In this document: positions 59,589 to 64,000 of the stretch, piece after piece
Position numbering within the stretch: the first letter of the stretch is position 1
Layout of the letters: every line of letters starts with the position of its first letter
From: Escallonia rubra
Taxonomy: Eukaryota > Streptophyta > Magnoliopsida > Escalloniales > Escalloniaceae
NCBI GenBank assembly: GCA_033065855.1
Contig: JAVXUO010000974.1
Location: 1 to 64,000 of the forward strand
DNA length: 64,000 nt
Reading direction: 5' to 3'
Translations under genes and position numbers: made by a program
Notes under the pieces: model-generated
Told to the model about the DNA's origin: nothing
Database searches by the model: none
The model's input: the letters and a program-made list of their open reading frames with translations, nothing else

Positions 59589-59924
59589 TTACACCAGCGA
59601 TCTGTCAACCCCAATCCATACTCCAGAGACTTGTGCAGCTTCACTAGCAAACACAAACGGCTCGTCTGATATAAAATTTGACTTAACATTGACATCTAGA
59701 ATCTCTTGTGAGCTAACACGGATTCCTCTAATGCATGTGACATCAAATCAGGTACACTTGAACATTACCAGGCGGTTTTGGGTACCCAGATATGTTAGCT
59801 CAACAATCTCATCCAGCTTTCCGTAAAAGTCCATGCAATTCTCGTCATAACAGTTGCTATTGACCAAGACTCCACTGTTTTGGATTTGTTTTGTTTGGTT
59901 ATCATCTTTTACCAAGACGCCATT
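59589..59924 (-). pseudogene. DUF4216 region of a CACTA transposase-associated gene
   Basis: The minus strand reads NSGVLVNSNCYDENCMDFYG, KLDEIVELTYLGTQNRLVMF, then KCT and FDV with a TGA where the family has Trp, then GIRVSSQEILDVNVKSNFIS and EPFVFASEAAQVSGV. This is the DUF4216 domain found C-terminally in plant CACTA proteins. The reading frame ends at a TAA at 59589-59591. One stop and the missing upstream domains show decay. Confidence 0.85.
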
Positions 59925-60029
59925 GAGGCTATATCATCAATAGATTTAGGTTTAACGTAAAAGATTTTTTTTTGTAATAAAAAAAATCTTTTACGTTAAA
60001 CCTAAACCTATTGATGATATAGCCTCCAT
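59922..60029. repeat. Long hairpin (about 50-bp arms)
   Basis: GAGGCTATATCATCAATAG and the following 30 bases are repeated inverted after a spacer of a few bases; the arms (about 59922-59973 and 59979-60029) differ at about two positions. It starts at the edge of the DUF4216 region, which suggests a foldback made during a deletion in the CACTA element. Confidence 0.92.
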
Positions 60030-60659
60030 GACAGGATGCTTGTTTAGGAGGGCCTTGAGCTAGTAATTTCAAGCAGGAGGTACTAGTTTATTGACCAACT
60101 GAATCTATTATAGAAGACAGTGAAAATTAAGGATAAATAAGCATACTATTTGGGTTTAATTAGGGTCGATCAGTGTTAATTAGAGTTTAATTAAGAGTTA
60201 CCTAGGGTTAATTAGAGCTAATTGGAGTCTAATTAATGCTAATTAAAGTTACAACATGTAAAAATGTACAATTAGGATAAAATCACACTATACATTACAA
60301 CAAATTAACTTCAATTAACCACAATTAGGGTAAAATTAACTTTAAACTCAAACTCACATGCATAAATTCAAACTCAAAATTAAGAACATTACAATAAATT
60401 CAAACTTATATACATTAAACAACATGCATTAAACCAAAATTAGGGTAAAATATACATACAAGAGGTGGTGCGGCAGTGGTGGTAGTGGCGCGGCAGTGGA
60501 GGGCCTTAGGAGATGTGGAGGGGCACGGCGTCGTGGTGGGGGATGTTGCCTGGGGTGGGGGGTGTCGATGTAGGGGGGATCTCCATAGGGGGGAAAGAAT
60601 GCCGGTGACTGAGAGACATAGAGAGAAAAATGAGGAGAGAGAAAGAATGGAAACTGGGG

Positions 60660-61042
60660 TTTTTTTTTTATAACAGAACTTTTAGCGATAGAATTTTCCG
60701 TCGCTAAAAGTCATAATTTTAGAGACTTTTAGCGACGGAATATTCCATCTATAAAATAGTTTAAGCGACGGAATGTTTAGCAACAGACTACTTTTGTCGC
60801 TAAAAAATTTCTAAAATATTTTAAAAAGTGACAAAAATTGGAAAATTTTTAAAAACTTTTAACACTGGAAGATCCGTCGCTAAAACGCCGTTGGTAAGAA
60901 TCTGTCAGTAAAGATTTATACCTAAATTTTTTTAGTGATGGAATTTTACCAACGGTCAATTCTGTGGCTGAAAGAGCCTTTTAGGGACAAAATAGTGTCC
61001 GTCGCTAAAAGTCTGTCGCAAAATAACCTTTTTCTTGTAGTG
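60660..61042 (-). repeat. CACTA terminus with subterminal repeats
   Basis: Copies of TAGCGACGG(A/T) and its complement CCGTCGCTAAAA occur at about 60675, 60700, 60726, 60770, 60806, 60872 and 61000. The outermost bases are the CACTA sequence. Confidence 0.9.
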
Positions 61043-62040
61043 GGTGTGGCCAGAAAGCCCCTTGAGCTAGCCACCAGTCCAAAGCCTTTGGAGAATCCCA
61101 TAGGGCGTTGAGAGACGCCAAGGACCTGGCAGCGGTAGGGAAGACCCTACGCTCAACTACCAAGGAAATCAGGCCCTCTGGAGAACTGCTCCCGTCTCGG
61201 AGTAAACCCGGGGGTCATAGTCTCTAGGGTGCCAATGAAATCTCCTAGTGCCAAAGCACGTAGGGTAGTCATGCAGACACCCTTGCAGAGATAGTGTCGC
61301 GGATGAGTCGCTTATTCCACAGGTGAGTCCTTATATCGGAGCACTCGGAGCGTGTCAGGTAGTGTCCTGGAGGAGTTGCCTGCCCAACGGGCCGATGTAG
61401 CATCCCGAAGAGCCGTCTACCCGGCGGAAAGGGAGTCTTCATACTGGAGCACTTAGAGCTCCGTGGCGAAGAAATGTCCCAAAGGAGTCACCTATCCCCG
61501 CAGGATACCGCATACTCCTAGGAGTGGGTCGAAGTATGTTTCACGACCAAGGCAAGGGGTTCACACGATGTGGTGATATGATGGACCAACACTGGGGTGC
61601 GGTAGTGTGACAGGATGTCAGGGGTGCGAGGTATAAGCAGTGTGGCGCACGGGTGAGGCGGAGTGTGCGGTACCTGTGGCACATGACATGGAAATGGCAT
61701 AAGGGCGTGGGGACAGGTTTCGCAAAGTTGGACATTGTCCCGGGGCACGTGATGCAGAGACGGCGTACGGACGTGGCGACGAGTGTCTCGAAGACGAGCG
61801 TCGTGCCGGCGGCATTTGACGCGGAGTCAGTGCACGTGGACGTTGCAGAGGCGGCGCGGGCGATGGACGTTGAGGGGACGAAGCACGGGCGCAGGCCACG
61901 GGCGTCGCAGAGTCGGCGAGTGGATGCGGCAGTCCAAATGTGTGCCGCCGACCGACCGGGGTAGGCCGGCCGGGGGAGGTTGATGGTGCAATCGGCCGAT
62001 GAGGGCAGGTCGACAAAGGGCAAGCTAGTCGGGACAGTCA
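61043..62040 (-). mobile_element. Reversed LTR fragment of the gag-only element family (fossil)
   Basis: Read on minus, the segment follows the LTR of the element at 49210-57156 in order: a CACTCATTCACC-like part, CATACTTCGACCCACTC, the GGCGACTCC repeat block, GACCCCCGGGTTTACTCCGA and CTCTGGCCACACC, where it stops at the CACTA terminus. It is clearly more diverged than the two LTRs of that element, and so belongs to an older insertion. It is a partial copy. Confidence 0.8.
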
Positions 62041-62688
62041 GCCGGTGTAGCAGAAGTCCAAGTGTGCATGAGCATAATGGGATAGCAACACGACTAAGCC
62101 CAACACAAACAGACTAAATAAAACAGACATAAGTGTAGTAATATATAAGAGTCAAACAAAACAAAACAAAAGAAAAGAAACATCCAAGATGGAGTCTTTG
62201 CAATTAAAACTTCAAACGCGTTTCACATCTAACGTATTCGAAAAAAATGGTTTCCATAAGAGAAGTGACGACCCTCCAAGGAATCGTACGTCAAAACAGA
62301 ACTAAATTGCTTCTTTAAAAAACCTTTCGTACATATCCTTTGTTGTCATCCAATACAGCAAATCATTTGAGCCCATTTGTTGCACCACATCACTCATTAG
62401 CCGCTAAAATACAGAAATTCTTATAGCTAGGAATGAGGTGCTAACTTTCCCCTCTACTAGCTCAGCTAGTAAAGATGCACGAGATACTCTCATCGTGCGA
62501 AACGAAGACGACGACGGTCGACCCACTGCATATAGATATACATAAACATAGGCATTACTTTGATTTAAGCTGTATGAAATTTCCTAACCGACGACGGTCA
62601 CCATTGAAATTTTGGTGAAATGTGGGTCTTGCTAATTATACGGTAGATTGATTAGGCAATATATATAAGACTACATAATCATCCATCA
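62041..62688. other. 3' flank of the DUF4408/DUF761 gene
   Basis: AT-rich, no element recognised. It should contain the 3' untranslated region of the minus-strand gene at 62689-63690; no clear poly(A) signal was fixed. Confidence 0.5.
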
Positions 62689-63690
62689 TTAAACCCCACG
62701 CTTAATCATTTCTAGGAAACGTTGGTCGGATTCTTGTCTCTGAATCCGAATGTCGTCGTTAAATTTGTGGATGAACGCTTCCACTCGCCGGTTCAACTCG
62801 TCATGAGTCATTGACGCATCCCTCCTCATCCCTCCTCTCTTCCGCACAGACACAGCGTCGTTGAAAGTCTCCGACTTCCTCAGTTCCTTGGAAGCTGCAG
62901 CCGCCTCCTCTTTGAACTCCTCTTCCTTATTAGACTTCACATGGCGTCGCGGCACGAGCCATGTTTCACTCTTCTTCAACTGCGGCCGTCTTTCCCCTGC
63001 CTTGCCTCCTCCCTCTGTAATCGCCTTCCAAGTTCCTTCCAGCGTGTTTCCGTCTTCATCGTCGGTATCGCCCTCGTTTTCTTCCCTGTCGTCTTCACGG
63101 TTCTGCTCCGTCACAAGGAGGAGTTCGTCGGCAAGTTGGCCAGCATCAGAGTACTTAATCATTCTCGACAAGGATTCAATGGACTTTTCACTGCACAACA
63201 TCATTGCCTCCCTAACTGGAACATCGGACGACGTTATTCCATTATCAGGAAGCTGGGGATAGGTTGGGTTCGCCTGCAGTGGCGAATCTGTTAGCACAGT
63301 TGTGGTGACCATGAGGGTATCTTCCAGGAGGTCAAAATCGTTTTCTTGTAGGTGAGGGGGCGTTTTGACAGGGTCGTGGTCGTAAAAGATGGAGGAAACA
63401 GCGATGAAGATGATGATGAAATTGAGGATTAAGTAGATATAAGGCGGGGACAGCCAGCTTTTCACTTGAGCCCAGAGTCCCGGCAGGATCAAGGCTATGG
63501 CATCGAATGAGTAGGGGATGACGGATACTTTGAGAAGAAGGAACGTGGAAATGATGCCGGCCGATAGGAGTAGGAGCTGGACGGCCCATAAAGCCGTCTC
63601 CAAGGTGGTGGTAAACTGGTTTCTACGGAAATGAAATGGACCCCGTAGCAGATCAATCATCGCCATGGTTGATAAGATAAGACGAATCAC
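62689..63690 (-). CDS. DUF4408 and DUF761 domain protein, membrane-anchored
   Basis: A single exon of 333 residues. Residues 30-54 (LETALWAVQLLLLSAGIIST) and 87-103 (YLILNFIIIFIAVSSIF) are hydrophobic helices, and WLSPPYIYLILNFIIIFIAV is the DUF4408 signature. The middle is acidic (REDDREENEGDTDDEDGN). The C-terminus MTHDELNRRVEAFIHKFNDD and RIQRQESDQRFLEM is DUF761, typical of the cotton-fibre-expressed and related plant protein family. Members are small membrane-linked proteins of largely unknown role. The start is the first ATG (63690); ATGs at residues 9 and 11 would also leave both domains whole. No breaks are seen, so this is the only host gene here that looks functional. Confidence 0.92.
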   Translation of the reverse strand: MIRLILSTMAMIDLLRGPFHFRRNQFTTTLETALWAVQLLLLSAGIISTFLLLKVSVIPYSFDAIALILPGLWAQVKSWLSPPYIYLILNFIIIFIAVSSIFYDHDPVKTPPHLQENDFDLLEDTLMVTTTVLTDSPLQANPTYPQLPDNGITSSDVPVREAMMLCSEKSIESLSRMIKYSDAGQLADELLLVTEQNREDDREENEGDTDDEDGNTLEGTWKAITEGGGKAGERRPQLKKSETWLVPRRHVKSNKEEEFKEEAAAASKELRKSETFNDAVSVRKRGGMRRDASMTHDELNRRVEAFIHKFNDDIRIQRQESDQRFLEMIKRGV

Positions 63691-64000
63691 TTGCGAAGGG
63701 TGAAGAGAGAGGAGAGTGTGTGTCTCCTGTCCTGTGGCAGCAGGCAGCAGGCAGCAGGGTCTTCTGTTATTGTTGATTTTCTGTACGGCCTAAAAAGGCA
63801 CTAGAGAATACTGTATATGACAGGCCAGGCTTTATTTCAACCTAAAGAAGCACCAAGTTACCAACCCATATTTCTTTAGGCTTTTAAGCAACCACAGATT
63901 CTTTAAAGTGGTTGCAGGTTTTGCTCCACAGGACTGAGCCTCGACAAAATATTCTCGGTGGCTCCTTTTTTAAATAAGCAACATATAAGTTTACAATTAT
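63691..64000 (-). promoter_or_regulatory. Upstream region of the DUF4408/DUF761 gene
   Basis: The probable 5' leader contains three GGCAGCA units (63735-63757). CATATACAG near 63813-63820 and TTATTTAAAAAAG near 63968 (minus strand) are the only TATA-like sites; neither can be chosen with confidence. Confidence 0.4.

Larger units (their letters stand above)
59589..61042 (-). mobile_element. CACTA (En/Spm) transposon remnant
   Basis: The right terminus ends ...TTTTTCTTGTAGTG, i.e. CACTACAAGAAAAA read inward, the plant CACTA terminus. Just inside (60665-61020) are at least six subterminal copies of TTTTAGCGACGG in both orientations, as CACTA transposases require. A DUF4216 region lies at 59589-59924 on the minus strand. 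The TNP2 transposase and the other terminus are missing, so it is a deleted, immobile copy. The terminus sits exactly against a reversed LTR piece (61043). Confidence 0.88.

Noticed and set aside
1-64000. tRNA or rRNA genes
   Set aside because: No convincing tRNA boxes with a foldable cloverleaf, and no rRNA-like sequence, were seen apart from the worn SINE boxes near 37760.

Overview
This is a gene-poor, repeat-rich stretch of a flowering-plant nuclear genome, probably a eudicot. The evidence is the AT-rich background, plant-type introns, Mutator-like, CACTA, copia and gypsy elements, and plant gene pieces (formin N-terminus, U-box, RDR-gamma, a DUF4408/DUF761 protein). I cannot name the species.

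Only one host gene looks whole: a DUF4408/DUF761 membrane-anchored protein at 62689-63690 (minus strand). An unrecognised, Lys/Arg-rich, multi-exon gene runs through 2.6-11.9 kb. Its 3' half is a direct tandem duplication (5151-8490 and 8491-11810), and shared and private lesions suggest it is a pseudogene.

The best element is a whole Mutator-like transposon at 14625-22561. It has 113-bp terminal inverted repeats that are 97% identical, a 4-exon transposase of about 1153 residues with its catalytic acidic residues and SWIM finger, and a convergent second gene for a small GRF zinc-finger protein with a C-terminal membrane helix. It sits in the oligo-T tract of a reversed non-LTR retroposon.

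From 23.3 to 36.6 kb, about 110-bp inverted repeats bracket a 13-kb block. It holds pieces of an MFS_2 (melibiose-type) transporter, an N-terminal MuDR-type gene, arrays of a hairpin-forming repeat, and four in-phase exons of an RNA-dependent RNA polymerase of the RDR-gamma class. One RDR exon is split by a 1249-bp Pack-MULE (9-bp target duplication) that carries a formin fragment and an opposite-strand U-box fragment.

Two more non-autonomous Mutator-like elements follow at 39882-41089 and 44470-46383, the second with five copies of a near-perfect palindrome. From 47.9 to 59.1 kb the insertions are nested: hAT-like ends, a gypsy-type LTR remnant inside them (48277-58656), and inside that a gag-only LTR element (49210-57156, TSD CTATG) with minisatellite-bearing LTRs. 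At 59.6-61.0 kb is the remnant of a CACTA element with DUF4216, a long hairpin and one terminus; it abuts a reversed LTR piece of the same gag-only family (61043-62040). The window opens inside a minus-strand Ty1/copia element (1-2431). The gene fragments do not form a pathway; they record capture and insertion by transposons.
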